NCBI RefSeq assembly: GCF_004349105.1
Contig: NZ_SMLB01000027.1
Location: 1 to 64,000 of the forward strand
DNA from: Jiangella aurantiaca
GTDB lineage: Bacteria > Actinomycetota > Actinomycetes > Jiangellales > Jiangellaceae
Length of the DNA stretch: 64,000 nt
Reading direction: 5' to 3'
The notes under the pieces are model-generated. The model was not told where the DNA came from. It saw only the letters and a program-made list of their open reading frames with translations, and ran no database searches. Position numbers and translations under genes: made by a program. Below are positions 1 to 9,001 of this stretch, piece by piece. Position 1 is the stretch's first letter. Each line of letters starts with the position of its first letter.

Positions 1-939
1 CGGGGGTACTACGCGGGGGTGGCGGCGCTGATCGAGGGCCAAGGCGACCGGCTCACCGTCGACGCGCCGATCCTCATCCGCACCGCCTACCTGGAGTTGG
101 ACGGGACGGTGCGGGTTCCCGTCGGCGCGACGCTGGTGCGGCACTCCGTCGCCGGTCACGAGGTCGCCGAGACGCATGCGAAGGCGGCCGGGGTGCTCAC
201 GGCGCTCGCTGGGGAGAGCCGGATGCGACCGTCGCCGTCGTTTGCCGAGGACCCCGCGATCGCCGCCGCGCTGACCGCGCGCAACCGCACGCTGGCGCCG
301 TTCTGGCTGCGCCCGCAGGGTGCGGACGCGGCGCGGCCGGCGCTGGCGGGGCGGTCGGTGCTGATCGTCGACGCCGAGGACCGGTGGACCGCGATGCTCG
401 CCCACCTGCTGCGCCGGCTCGGCATGCGGGCGGAGGTCCAGCGCTGGGACGAGGCCGGTCCGGCGGCCGGCGACGTGTACGACCTGCTGCTGGCCGGACC
501 CGGCCCCGGCGACCCACGCGACGTCGCCGACCCGCGCATCGCCCGGCTGCACGACGTCGTCCGCGCCCGGCTGGCCGCGCAGCGGCCGCTGCTCGCCGTC
601 TGCCTCAGCCATCAGGTGCTCGCCGGCCAGCTCGGGCTGCCGGTCGGGCCGCTACCGCGGCCGTACCAGGGCACGCAGCGGCCGGTGCCGCTGTTCGGCC
701 GCGAGACGCGGGTCGGGTTCTACAACACGTACGCCGCCCGGCTCGCCGACGTCCCGCCGGGCGTCGAGGCCGCTGCGCAGCCGGACACCGGCGAGGTGTT
801 CGCACTGCGCGGTGCGGGGTTCGCGTCGGTGCAGTTCCACCTGGAGTCGATCCTGTCCACCGTAGGGATCGACCTGCTGGCGGACCTGGTGACGGACGTG
901 CTCGCGCCGGTCCCCGATGGACGGGCGGTCCGCACCTGA
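1..939 (+). CDS. anthranilate/ADIC synthase, TrpEG/PhzE type (3' end)
   Basis: Partial gene, open at the left edge of the window. The first codons read GYYAG, the end of a chorismate-binding (component I) domain. About 100 codons later a class I glutamine amidotransferase domain begins (SVLIVDAEDRWTAML). Its nucleophile lies in AVCLSHQVLAG, and the other triad residues in FASVQFHLES. The fused layout, with the signatures VGFYNTYAA and ALRGAGFASVQ, resembles PhzE-like enzymes, which make 2-amino-2-deoxyisochorismate, and the fused TrpEG anthranilate synthases of actinomycetes. These use chorismate and glutamine-derived ammonia. Nothing else of a tryptophan or phenazine pathway is visible, so the two options cannot be separated here. 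Confidence 0.85.
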   Translation, partial: RGYYAGVAALIEGQGDRLTVDAPILIRTAYLELDGTVRVPVGATLVRHSVAGHEVAETHAKAAGVLTALAGESRMRPSPSFAEDPAIAAALTARNRTLAPFWLRPQGADAARPALAGRSVLIVDAEDRWTAMLAHLLRRLGMRAEVQRWDEAGPAAGDVYDLLLAGPGPGDPRDVADPRIARLHDVVRARLAAQRPLLAVCLSHQVLAGQLGLPVGPLPRPYQGTQRPVPLFGRETRVGFYNTYAARLADVPPGVEAAAQPDTGEVFALRGAGFASVQFHLESILSTVGIDLLADLVTDVLAPVPDGRAVRT

Positions 940-962
940 CCGATCTGGCCTAGGATCCGGGC

Positions 963-1481
963 ATGGACGTCCCTGTCGTGACCGAAGAGCTGGTACGGCA
1001 GTTGCGGGACGGTTATCCCCACGCCGCCCTCGTCTACGCCGGCGGCGGCGTGCTGCGGGTCCGCCGGCCCCACGGCGGTGTCGTCGAGGGTGAGCACCTG
1101 TACAGCTCGCAGCGGCTGGACACCTGGCGGCCCGCCGCCGGCGGGGCGGCGCTGTCCGACAGCGAACATGCTGCGCGGTTGACCGAGCAGCTGACGCCGG
1201 TCATCGAGGAACTGGTCGCCCGCGAGCGGGCCGAGGTCATCCTCGGCCTGCTCAACTCGTACGTCGGGACGGACATCTGGGCCGACGTGATCGAGCAGCT
1301 GCCCGACCTCGACCGCCGCATCCCTCCCGAGTACCCGAGCTACGTCCGGTCCGCCTACGACCAGCGGCACCATGACGCCAACGCCACGACCGCCGAGTTC
1401 GTCGCCCTCGGCGAGCGGGTGACGTTCTCGCTGGACCGCCGCGAGAACCGCTGGCAGGCGGCCTACACCAAGCGCGGCTGA
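963..1481 (+). CDS. hypothetical protein, 172 aa
   Basis: No family recognised. It is a small, soluble, mixed alpha/beta protein without signal peptide or membrane segment. The N-terminal third is beta-rich (ALVYAGGGVLRVRRPHGG). The middle is helical and acidic (LTPVIEELVARERAEVIL), and the end reads FSLDRRENRWQAAYTKRG. It starts 23 bp after the TrpEG-like gene on the same strand, so co-transcription is possible. It converges on the VOC gene with only a few bases between the two stop codons. Codon use and GC-rich third positions match the neighbours, which supports it as a real gene. Confidence 0.7.
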   Translation: MDVPVVTEELVRQLRDGYPHAALVYAGGGVLRVRRPHGGVVEGEHLYSSQRLDTWRPAAGGAALSDSEHAARLTEQLTPVIEELVARERAEVILGLLNSYVGTDIWADVIEQLPDLDRRIPPEYPSYVRSAYDQRHHDANATTAEFVALGERVTFSLDRRENRWQAAYTKRG

Positions 1482-1487
1482 CCCGCC

Positions 1488-1901
1488 TCAGCCCGGCGCC
1501 GAGCCCAGCCGCCGCTGCACCTCATCCTCACTGAGGTTCTCGGTCTGCTGCGAGACGATCCACTGGATGCCGAACGGGTCGCGGAGCCGGCCCTGGCGCA
1601 GGCCGTACGGCTGGTCGTCGACCGGGAAGACGACGGACGCACCGGCCTGCTCCAGGGCGGCCCCGACGGCGTACGCGTCGGCGACCTCCAGCGTGAACAG
1701 GGCGCCGGCGGCCGCGTCGTGCTCGTCGGCGTCCTTGATCGACAGCGTGCTGGCGCCGATCCGGAACTCGGCGTAGGCGACGTTGCCATGCGGTGCGGCG
1801 TGCCGGACGCCGGGTTCGGCGCCGAGCGCGCGGCGGTAGAAGTCGATCGCGGCATCGGCGCCGTCGACGACGAGCTTCGGGGTCACGGTGATCTCTCTCA
1901 T
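1488..1901 (-). CDS. VOC family protein (glyoxalase/bleomycin-resistance fold)
   Basis: A 137-residue protein of the vicinal oxygen chelate superfamily, of the PhnB-like type that begins with ITVTPKLVVDGADAAIDFY. The motif ALGAEPGVRH and the closing RDPFGIQWIVSQQ are typical of this single-domain group. Members are metal-binding or metal-degenerate proteins with varied roles, such as isomerase, lyase or resistance protein; the substrate cannot be read here. The open frame extends upstream, but the ATG at 1901 begins the conserved fold, and the extra N-terminal residues would be low-complexity and arginine-rich. It stands alone on its strand and converges with the hypothetical gene at 963-1481. 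Confidence 0.8.
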   Translation of the reverse strand: MREITVTPKLVVDGADAAIDFYRRALGAEPGVRHAAPHGNVAYAEFRIGASTLSIKDADEHDAAAGALFTLEVADAYAVGAALEQAGASVVFPVDDQPYGLRQGRLRDPFGIQWIVSQQTENLSEDEVQRRLGSAPG

Positions 1902-2108
1902 GACCTCATGTGTACCCACCCTGGCGGTCGGCGATTGGTGATGCCGACGGTGGCGGACATGACCGTGATCGTGAGGGAGTTTTCCTGCTGTGACGGGCCT
2001 TCGGATCTGGCGATCGCGGGCCAGATCGCGTGATCGGCGCGGCGGTGCGTGGTCACGCCGTCGGCCGGGCAGCCCAGCCCGCCCGGCATCGTCGGTACGC
2101 GCCCGCAC

Positions 2109-2182
2109 GACACCTCACCCGGGTGAGGGCCGTGACGGGGACCCATCGACGCGCCATATGGCGTTCAGGCGGGTGAGGTGTC
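2109..2182. repeat. nested inverted repeats in a 383-bp intergenic gap
   Basis: The gap 1902-2284 has no credible gene. It holds a perfect 16-bp palindrome at 2113-2128 (CCTCACCCGGGTGAGG) and a perfect 12-bp palindrome at 2152-2163 (CGCCATATGGCG). Two 12-bp arms, GACACCTCACCC at 2109-2120 and its exact complement at 2171-2182, enclose the second palindrome. The heptamer GGGTGAG occurs again at 2191. The arrangement lies upstream of both the VOC gene and part of the lysE end region, so it could be an operator cluster or a termination structure. No U-tract follows any arm. Confidence 0.5.
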
Positions 2183-2284
2183 CGCGCAGCGGGTGAGGAC
2201 ACCGGCGGGTGCCCGCGGTGGCCGCCCGGTCGGCGGCATGGTTGACGACGAGCTGCCCGGCGCGCCGGCCGGCGGAACAGCACG

Positions 2285-2923
2285 TCAGTCGTGCCGCCCC
2301 GTGACCGCCACTCGCGCGCCCAGCCCGATCATGGCGACGCCGCCGACGGCGCTGAAGTGGCCCAGCCGTCCCGGCGACCGGGCGAACCAGTCGCGCGCGG
2401 TGCCGGCGCCGACCGCCCAGCAGCTGTCCATGAGGAACGCCATCACCGTGAAGACGGCGCCGAACAGCAGCATCTGCACGCTCGGGTGCGCGCCGGCGGG
2501 GTCGACGAACTGCGGGAGGACGGCCGCGAAGAACACGATCACCTTGGGGTTCGTCAGTCCGACGACGAACGCCTCGCGCGCGGCGCGGCGGGCGCTGGTG
2601 AGGCGGACGGCGCCGGCCGCCGCGTCGGCGAACGACTTGCGGTGCCGGATCGCCTGAACACCCAGATAGACGAGGTACGCGGCGCCGGCGAACTTGAGCA
2701 TGGTGAAGACGACGACGGACCGCTCGACGATCGCGCCGAGGCCGAACGCGACGGCGAGCGCCTGCAGGAGCGCGCCGACGGCGTTGCCGGCCGCCGACGC
2801 GACGCCACCGCGCCGGCCGAGCACCAGGGCCCGGCCGACGGTGAACAGCACGCTCGGGCCGGGGATCGCGATGAGGACGAACGAGCTGATGACGAACGCC
2901 AGCAGGTGCGTCGTCGAAATCAT
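2285..2923 (-). CDS. LysE family amino-acid exporter
   Basis: A 212-residue inner-membrane protein of the LysE/RhtB family, which exports amino acids such as lysine, homoserine or leucine by proton exchange. The family hallmark at the N-terminus is IPGPSVLFTVGRALVLG, followed by GRRGGVASAAGNAVGALL. Six hydrophobic segments are apparent, and the length is normal for the family. A purine-rich site (GGGAAGGGG) lies at normal spacing before the ATG at 2923. It is downstream of ilvC on the same strand with a 36-bp gap, so it could read through from the ilv operon. A role in exporting excess branched-chain amino acid is an inference from position only. Confidence 0.88.
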   Translation of the reverse strand: MISTTHLLAFVISSFVLIAIPGPSVLFTVGRALVLGRRGGVASAAGNAVGALLQALAVAFGLGAIVERSVVVFTMLKFAGAAYLVYLGVQAIRHRKSFADAAAGAVRLTSARRAAREAFVVGLTNPKVIVFFAAVLPQFVDPAGAHPSVQMLLFGAVFTVMAFLMDSCWAVGAGTARDWFARSPGRLGHFSAVGGVAMIGLGARVAVTGRHD

Positions 2924-2959
2924 CGCGATCCCCTTCCCGTCAGCACGGGGGCGGCGGCG

Positions 2960-4556
<1,597 letters not shown>

Positions 4557-4565
4557 CGTGTCCCC

Positions 4566-6338
4566 TCAGTCCTCGGATCGATCCCACTCGGGGGCCATGC
4601 CCCGGGCGATCTGGATCTCGTCGTTGCTGGTGCCGGCGGCGACCATCGGCCACACCATGGCGTCGCGGTGCACGCCGAAGTCGACAACGACCGGGCGGTC
4701 GTCGACGGCCATCGCCTTCTCGATGGTGGCGTCGACGTCTTCGGCGGTGTCGCAGCGCAGCCCGACGCAGCCGTAGGCCTCGGCCAGCTTGGCGAAGTCG
4801 GGGATGCGGCGGCTGCCGAGGTCGGTGTTGGAGTAGCGGCCGTCGTAGAACAGTGTCTGCCACTGCCGGACCATTCCGAGGCTCTCGTTGTTGATGACCG
4901 CGACCTTGATCGGGATGCCCTCGATGGCGCAGGTGGCCAGCTCCTGGTTGGTCATCTGGAAGCAGCCGTCGCCGTCGATGGCCCAGACGGTGGCGTCCGG
5001 GCGGCCGGCCTTCGCGCCCATCGCGGCCGGGACGGCGTACCCCATGGTTCCGGCGCCGCCGGAGTTCAGCCAGGTGTTCGGGTTCTCGTACGAGATGAAC
5101 TGCGAGGCCCACATCTGGTGCTGGCCCACGCCGGCGACGTAGATGGCGTCGCTGCCGACGAGCTTGCCCAGCCGCTCGATCACGTACTGCGGCATCAACT
5201 CGCCGTTGTCGGCCGGCGTGTAGCCCAGCGGGAAGTTCTCGCGCCACTGGTCCAGCTGCCGCCACCAGCCGGTGAGGTCGGCCCGGGTGCCGGCGGCGAA
5301 CTCGGCCTCGATGGCCGGGATCAGCTCGCCGATGACCTCCTTGCAGTCACCCACGATCGGGACGTCGGCGACGCGGTTCTTGGAGATCTCGGCGGGGTCG
5401 ATGTCGGCGTGGATCACCGCGGCGTTCGGCGCGAACGACGACAGCTTGCCGGTGACGCGGTCGTCGAACCGGGCGCCCAGCGCGATCAGCAGGTCGGCCT
5501 TCTGCAGCGCCGTCACCGCCGCGACGGCGCCGTGCATGCCGGGCATGCCCAGGTGCTGCGGGTGGCTGTCCGGGAACGCGCCGCGCGCCGTCAGCGTCGT
5601 GACGACGGGGAACCCGGTCAATTTCGCCAGTTCCGACAGTTCTCTCCAAGCACGGGCGCGCAGGACGCCGCCACCGACGTAGAGCACCGGGCGCTTGGCC
5701 GACGCCATGAGCCGTGCCGCCTCGCGAACCTGCTTGGCGTGCGGACGGGTCACCGGGCGGTAGCCGGGCAGGTCCAGCTCGACCGGCCAGCGGAACGTCG
5801 TCATCGCCTGCATGGCGTCCTTGGCGACGTCGACGAGGACCGGCCCCGGCCGCCCCGTCGTCGCGATGTGGAACGCCTCGGCGATGGTCCGCGGGATCTC
5901 CGCCGGGTCGGTGACCAGGAAGTTGTGCTTGGTGATCGGCATCGTGATGCCGCGGATGTCGGCTTCCTGGAACGCGTCGGTGCCGATGGCCGCCGACGCG
6001 ACCTGGCCGGTCACCGCGACCATCGGGACGGAGTCCATGTGCGCGTCGGCGATCGGCGTGACCAGGTTCGTCGCGCCCGGTCCCGACGTCGCCATGCAGA
6101 CGCCCGGCTTCCCCGTCGCCAGCGCGTACCCCTCGGCCGCGTGCCCGGCGCCCTGCTCGTGCCGGACCAGGATGTGCCGGATCTGCTGGGAGTCGAACAT
6201 CGGGTCATAGGCCGGGAGAATGGCGCCACCGGGAATGCCGAATACGGTGTCGACGCCGACCGCCTCGAGCGAGCGGATGAGGCTCGCGGCGCCCGTCATC
6301 GTCGTCCCGTTGTCCCTGGTGGGCTGTCCCTGCGGCAT
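4566..6338 (-). CDS. ilvB: acetolactate synthase, catalytic (large) subunit
   Basis: Thiamine-diphosphate enzyme that condenses two pyruvates, or pyruvate with 2-oxobutyrate, as the first common step of branched-chain amino-acid synthesis. The 590 residues hold the three expected domains. The N-terminal pyrimidine-binding domain carries the catalytic glutamate at residue 61 ([11 protein letters not shown]) and [16 protein letters not shown] central FAD-binding domain follows. The C-terminal pyrophosphate domain has [18 protein letters not shown] followed by [19 protein letters not shown] precedes the ATG at normal spacing. A transcription attenuator lies 87-180 bp upstream, so expression should respond to the supply of charged Ile, Leu and Val tRNAs. 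Confidence 0.97.
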   Translation of the reverse strand: MPQGQPTRDNGTTMTGAASLIRSLEAVGVDTVFGIPGGAILPAYDPMFDSQQIRHILVRHEQGAGHAAEGYALATGKPGVCMATSGPGATNLVTPIADAHMDSVPMVAVTGQVASAAIGTDAFQEADIRGITMPITKHNFLVTDPAEIPRTIAEAFHIATTGRPGPVLVDVAKDAMQAMTTFRWPVELDLPGYRPVTRPHAKQVREAARLMASAKRPVLYVGGGVLRARAWRELSELAKLTGFPVVTTLTARGAFPDSHPQHLGMPGMHGAVAAVTALQKADLLIALGARFDDRVTGKLSSFAPNAAVIHADIDPAEISKNRVADVPIVGDCKEVIGELIPAIEAEFAAGTRADLTGWWRQLDQWRENFPLGYTPADNGELMPQYVIERLGKLVGSDAIYVAGVGQHQMWASQFISYENPNTWLNSGGAGTMGYAVPAAMGAKAGRPDATVWAIDGDGCFQMTNQELATCAIEGIPIKVAVINNESLGMVRQWQTLFYDGRYSNTDLGSRRIPDFAKLAEAYGCVGLRCDTAEDVDATIEKAMAVDDRPVVVDFGVHRDAMVWPMVAAGTSNDEIQIARGMAPEWDRSED

Positions 6339-6424
6339 GGCCGGACCCTTCTGCTGAGAGCGTGCGGCCTGTGGGAGGCCGTCCGCTTCTGGTCGTTTCG
6401 TCCGCCTCGAGCTGTCCCGTGCAA

Positions 6425-6461
6425 CAAAAAACCCCTCGGCCCTGGTGGGCTGACGAGGGGT
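6425..6461 (-). terminator. ilvB attenuator: intrinsic terminator hairpin
   Basis: Read on the minus strand, ACCCCTCG (6461-6454) pairs perfectly with CGAGGGGT (6438-6431). The loop is 15 bases, and the 3' arm runs directly into a T-rich run (TTTTTTG). This is a textbook Rho-independent terminator, rare in such GC-rich DNA. It lies between the leader peptide and ilvB, where only an attenuator would be expected. The segment CCTCGCC in the preceding hairpin (about 6471-6477) can instead pair with the 3' arm GGCCGAGG, giving an alternative antiterminator; that pairing was judged by eye. Confidence 0.88.
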
Positions 6462-6492
6462 AGCGCGTCGGCGAGGAACCGCCTACGCGCTA
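6461..6492 (-). promoter_or_regulatory. ilvB leader: protector hairpin (arms 1:2)
   Basis: On the minus strand TAGCGCGT pairs exactly with ACGCGCTA across 32 bases, with an inner GGCG/CGCC stem. The 5' arm begins at the TAG stop codon of the leader peptide. A ribosome reaching that stop would allow one RNA fold, whereas one stalled on the Ile-Leu-Val-Leu codons would leave the arm in another state. The 3' half contains CCTCGCC, complementary to the 3' arm of the terminator. Together these give the mutually exclusive folds expected of translation-coupled attenuation. The fold is inferred from complementarity, not computed. Confidence 0.7.
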
Positions 6493-6519
6493 ATGAAGTA
6501 CGAGAATGCCGAAACGCAC
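6490..6519 (-). CDS. ilvB leader peptide MRFGILVLH
   Basis: A nine-codon frame: GTG CGT TTC GGC ATT CTC, then GTA CTT CAT TAG. Four consecutive codons specify Ile, Leu, Val and Leu, the three end products of the ilv/leu pathways. This cannot easily be chance so close to a perfect terminator ahead of ilvB. The purine run GGGGGA lies about ten bases before the GTG. A longer in-frame version starting at an upstream GTG (15 residues) is possible but has no visible ribosome site. The expected role is in cis: scarcity of charged Ile, Val or Leu tRNA stalls the ribosome here and prevents the downstream terminator from forming. Confidence 0.88.
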   Translation of the reverse strand: MRFGILVLH

Positions 6520-6564
6520 GAATGCACCGTCCCCCACCCGGAGGGCGCGCGTCAAGGCGGATGC

Positions 6565-6584
6565 CCGGATGTCTCACCATCCGG
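6565..6584. promoter_or_regulatory. 20-bp dyad upstream of the ilvB leader
   Basis: A perfect inverted repeat, CCGGATG-TCTCAC-CATCCGG, between the divergent ilvB leader and the cytidine deaminase gene. It lies about 45 bp upstream of the leader-peptide start, where the ilvB promoter must be. A transcription-factor operator is the likeliest reading. In actinomycetes an IclR-type regulator of branched-chain amino-acid genes (NdgR/AreB) is known; linking it to this site is speculation. Confidence 0.5.
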
Positions 6585-6655
6585 TACGGACGTCCGCATC
6601 CCGGTCGTGGCGGTGCTGGCCGCCAGATGCAGCCTGCCGACGCTAACCTGCGGCG

Positions 6656-7135
6656 ATGACCGCCTATGCGGATCTGATCGATCGGGCCCAGGCCCTCCTC
6701 AACCGTCGCGAGGTCGACGGCCGCCTCAAGGGCGACGTGGCCGCGACCCTGGTCACCGACCGGGGCCAGACGTACTCCGGCGTCTGCCTCGACACGCCCT
6801 GCGGCACGGAGTTCTGCGCCGAGCAGGCCGCCGTCGCCGCAATGATCACTGCGGGCGAGTACCGAGTCGCCGCCATCGTGGCGGTCTGCCGGAGCAGCGC
6901 GGGCGAGCTGTTCGTCGTGCCGCCGTGCGGCCGTTGCCGAGAACTCCTCCGCCAGGTCGACGAGGGGAACCTCACCTCCGCCGTCGTGGTGGATGGCGAG
7001 CGGTCCATGCCATTGCGCGAGCTGCCCCCCTCCACGAATGGCCCGCGCCGATCCGCTGACGCCGCCCTCCGCCGGCACCTGATACGCCGCCTCTGTGCCG
7101 TCACCGACGTTGGCAGACTTTGCCAACACCACTAG
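6656..7135 (+). CDS. cytidine deaminase-like protein
   Basis: Zinc-dependent deaminase of the cytidine deaminase fold, 159 residues. The two zinc motifs are FCAEQAAVAAM (Cys in place of His, with the proton-shuttling Glu) and PPCGRCRELL. Three cysteine ligands are the pattern of the small homotetrameric enzymes that hydrolyse (deoxy)cytidine to (deoxy)uridine. The N-terminal YSGVCLDTPCGTEFC follows family spacing. The C-terminus after MPLRELPPS is longer and arginine-rich compared with classic members of about 130 residues. There is no Shine-Dalgarno site, and TAACCT lies about eight bases before the ATG, so a leaderless transcript is possible. The 3' end overlaps the parDE control region. 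Confidence 0.82.
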   Translation: MTAYADLIDRAQALLNRREVDGRLKGDVAATLVTDRGQTYSGVCLDTPCGTEFCAEQAAVAAMITAGEYRVAAIVAVCRSSAGELFVVPPCGRCRELLRQVDEGNLTSAVVVDGERSMPLRELPPSTNGPRRSADAALRRHLIRRLCAVTDVGRLCQHH

Positions 7136-7142
7136 CGTAGTG
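7109..7142 (+). promoter_or_regulatory. parDE promoter with two overlapping operators
   Basis: A sigma70-like pair fits here: TTGGCA at 7110-7115, a 17-bp spacer, and TAGCGT at 7133-7138, six bases before the parD ATG. This implies a leaderless or nearly leaderless transcript, and no Shine-Dalgarno site is present. The -35 is part of the perfect inverted repeat GTTGGCA-GACTT-TGCCAAC (7109-7127). The -10 is part of CACTA-GCG-TAGTG (7130-7142). Two dyads covering both promoter elements are what autoregulation by a ribbon-helix-helix antitoxin such as ParD would need. The first dyad lies within the 3' end of the deaminase gene. Confidence 0.65.
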
Positions 7143-7144
7143 AC

Positions 7145-7384
7145 ATGAGCACCATGAATATCTCGCTGCCGGAACCGCTCAAGGCTTTCGTCGAGCAGCA
7201 GGTGGCCGAGCGTGGCTACGGCACCAGCAGCGAATACGTGCGCGAGCTGATCCGCAGGGACCAGGACCGCCAGCACCTGCGGGCTCTAATCGTGGAGGGC
7301 GCAGAGTCGGCACCGGCCGACGTCGCCGATGCCGCCTATTTCGAGCGGCTCCGTGCCCTGGCCCGTCAACCGGTGGACGAGTGA
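7145..7384 (+). CDS. parD: type II antitoxin, ParD/CC2985 family
   Basis: A 79-residue antitoxin. The N-terminus MNISLPEPLKAFVEQQVAER followed by YGTSSEYVRELIRRDQ is a ribbon-helix-helix DNA-binding unit of the ParD family. The C-terminal tail (residues about 45-79, acidic, ending FERLRALARQPVDE) is the part that normally wraps and neutralises ParE. The stop codon overlaps the start of parE (GTGA), the usual coupling for antitoxin-first operons. The protein should bind the two dyads in its own promoter (7109-7142) and repress the operon, with the toxin as co-repressor. Confidence 0.93.
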   Translation: MSTMNISLPEPLKAFVEQQVAERGYGTSSEYVRELIRRDQDRQHLRALIVEGAESAPADVADAAYFERLRALARQPVDE

Positions 7385-7710
7385 GCGACCGGCCGGTCCG
7401 CCTGCGCGAACGGGCGCGGTGGGACATCGAGGACGCGATCTCCTACTACCGGAAGGAGCACGCCCAGCAGAGCGCACTCGACTTCATCGACGCCCTCGAA
7501 CGCGTCTACGCGATGATCGGTCGCCACCCGGGCGCCGGCTCCACGCGCTACGGCCACGAGCTGGGCCTTCCGGGACTCCGCACAGCTCCGGTCGAGCGCT
7601 TCCCCTACCTGGTCTTCTACGTCGAGCGCGAGGACCACCTCGATGTGTGGCGCGTTCTCCACACGAAACGGGACATCCCCGCGTCGTTCGGTGTTCACAC
7701 CGGGTCGTAG
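7381..7710 (+). CDS. parE: type II toxin, ParE/RelE superfamily
   Basis: A 109-residue toxin of the RelE/ParE fold, translated from a GTG overlapping the parD stop. Diagnostic segments are RLRERARWDIEDAISYYRKE at the N-terminus, FIDALERVYAMIGRHPGAGS in the middle, and the beta-hairpin core RFPYLVFYVEREDHLDVWRV with the terminal LHTKRD. ParE toxins studied so far inhibit DNA gyrase, while RelE relatives cleave mRNA; the strong ParD pairing favours the gyrase type. The last 16 bp (7695-7710) overlap the 3' end of the convergent flavin-binding protein gene, so transcription of one could interfere with the other. Confidence 0.92.
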   Translation: MSDRPVRLRERARWDIEDAISYYRKEHAQQSALDFIDALERVYAMIGRHPGAGSTRYGHELGLPGLRTAPVERFPYLVFYVEREDHLDVWRVLHTKRDIPASFGVHTGS

Positions 7711-8252
7711 TCGAACGCCGGGAGGCCGTCGAGGCTGGTGCGGTTCTTCTTCCGCCGGTACGCCTGCTGACCCTCGACGCCCTTGCGGTCCATGTGCGGC
7801 GGCAGCAGGTCGCGCTCGCCGGCGTAGTCCATGAGCGGGACGCCGTAGCCACAGGAGTCCGACACCCGGTGTACGTCGACGACGATGACGGCGCGGGCGC
7901 CGCGCTGCTCGGGGAAGTATCGGATGAACTCGGCAAATTCCTCCGAGTACAGCGTGACGAACCGGCCGGTCCCGTGCAGGCGGACGATGTTCGGCGGGCC
8001 GGTGAACGCGCAGAACATCAGTGTGATGCGGCCATTCTCGCGCAGGTGGGCGATGGTCTCGGCGCCGCTGGCGGTGTAGTCGAGATAGGCGACGGTGTGC
8101 TCGTCGAGCACGACGAACGACCCGCCGATGCCCTTCGGCGACACGTTGACGTGGCCGTCCGGTCCGGCCGGGGCCGTGGCGACGAAGAAGAGGTGCTGTG
8201 CCTCGATGAACTCCCGAAGCCGGCCGCTGATCGATTCATGAACCTTGCCCAC
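7695..8252 (-). CDS. pyridoxamine 5'-phosphate oxidase-family protein
   Basis: A 185-residue flavin-binding split-barrel protein of the PNPOx-like superfamily. The N-terminal part (FFVATAPAGPDGHVNVSPKG, then GSFVVLDEHTVAYLDYTASG) and GRITLMFCAFTGPPNIVRLH are the conserved FMN-site strands. The C-terminal CGYGVPLMDY and QQAYRRKKN are typical of this uncharacterised subgroup. Such proteins bind FMN, F420 or haem and often act as small-molecule reductases; the substrate is unknown. It converges with parE and shares 16 bp with it. The gene is monocistronic as far as can be seen. Confidence 0.85.
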   Translation of the reverse strand: MGKVHESISGRLREFIEAQHLFFVATAPAGPDGHVNVSPKGIGGSFVVLDEHTVAYLDYTASGAETIAHLRENGRITLMFCAFTGPPNIVRLHGTGRFVTLYSEEFAEFIRYFPEQRGARAVIVVDVHRVSDSCGYGVPLMDYAGERDLLPPHMDRKGVEGQQAYRRKKNRTSLDGLPAFDYDPV

Positions 8253-8296
8253 GGTCGCACCTTACCGACCATGCCGGGGCAACGCAGCGACCGCGA

Positions 8297-9001
8297 TCAC
8301 AGACCGAGAACACTTCGCCTGACCAACGCGCTCCCGGTCAGCTCCGCCGCCGATCCGGACGCGACGATCCGGCCCTCCGCGAGCACGTAGCCGCGCGCCG
8401 ACACCTCCAGCGCCCGCTCGACGTCCTGCTCGACCAGCAGCACGCTGACGCCGTCGGCGTTGATGGTGCGGATGGCGTCGAACACCTCGTCGACGACGAC
8501 CGGCGCGAGGCCGAGCGACGGCTCGTCCATGAGCAGCAACCTCGGCTGCGCGAGCAGCGCCCGGCCGATCGCCAGCATCTGCTGCTCACCGCCGCTCAGG
8601 CTGCCGGCGAGCTGCGCCGACCGCTCGGCCAGCCGCGGGAACAGCTCGTGCACCCGGGCGAGCCCCGCGTCCAGACCGGAACGGGCACCCCGCCGGTAAG
8701 CCCCGAGCACGAGGTTGTCGTGCACGGACATCCGGGCGAACACCCTGCGCCCCTCGGGCACCAGAGCAACGCCGTGGTCACCAACGCGGTGGGCGGCAAC
8801 CCGGGCGACGTCCACGCCGTCGACGGCGATGGTGCCGCGGGTCGACCGGTGTAACCCGGCGATCGCCTTGACCAGCGTCGACTTCCCCGCCCCGTTCGGG
8901 CCGACCAGGCAGACGACCTCACCGTCGGCCACGGAGAGGTCCACGCCCCACAGCGCCTGCGCCTGTAGGTACCAGGCCTCCAGGTCACGAACCTCGAGCA
9001 T
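8297..9001 (-). CDS. livF: Liv-type ABC transporter ATP-binding protein (LivF)
   Basis: The second ATPase of a branched-chain amino-acid/amide-type importer, 234 residues. Walker A is GPNGAGKS (residues 34-41), the signature is LSGGEQQMLAIGRAL, and Walker B is LLLMDEPSLGLAP. The lone C-terminal block (LVEQDVERALEVSARGYVL) is typical of LivF. It overlaps the 3' end of the LivM-LivG fusion by 17 bp and is the last gene of the operon. Transporters of this group import Leu/Ile/Val but also urea, short amides and aromatic acids. The two amidohydrolase genes in this operon make a non-amino-acid substrate more likely. Confidence 0.92.
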   Translation of the reverse strand: MLEVRDLEAWYLQAQALWGVDLSVADGEVVCLVGPNGAGKSTLVKAIAGLHRSTRGTIAVDGVDVARVAAHRVGDHGVALVPEGRRVFARMSVHDNLVLGAYRRGARSGLDAGLARVHELFPRLAERSAQLAGSLSGGEQQMLAIGRALLAQPRLLLMDEPSLGLAPVVVDEVFDAIRTINADGVSVLLVEQDVERALEVSARGYVLAEGRIVASGSAAELTGSALVRRSVLGL

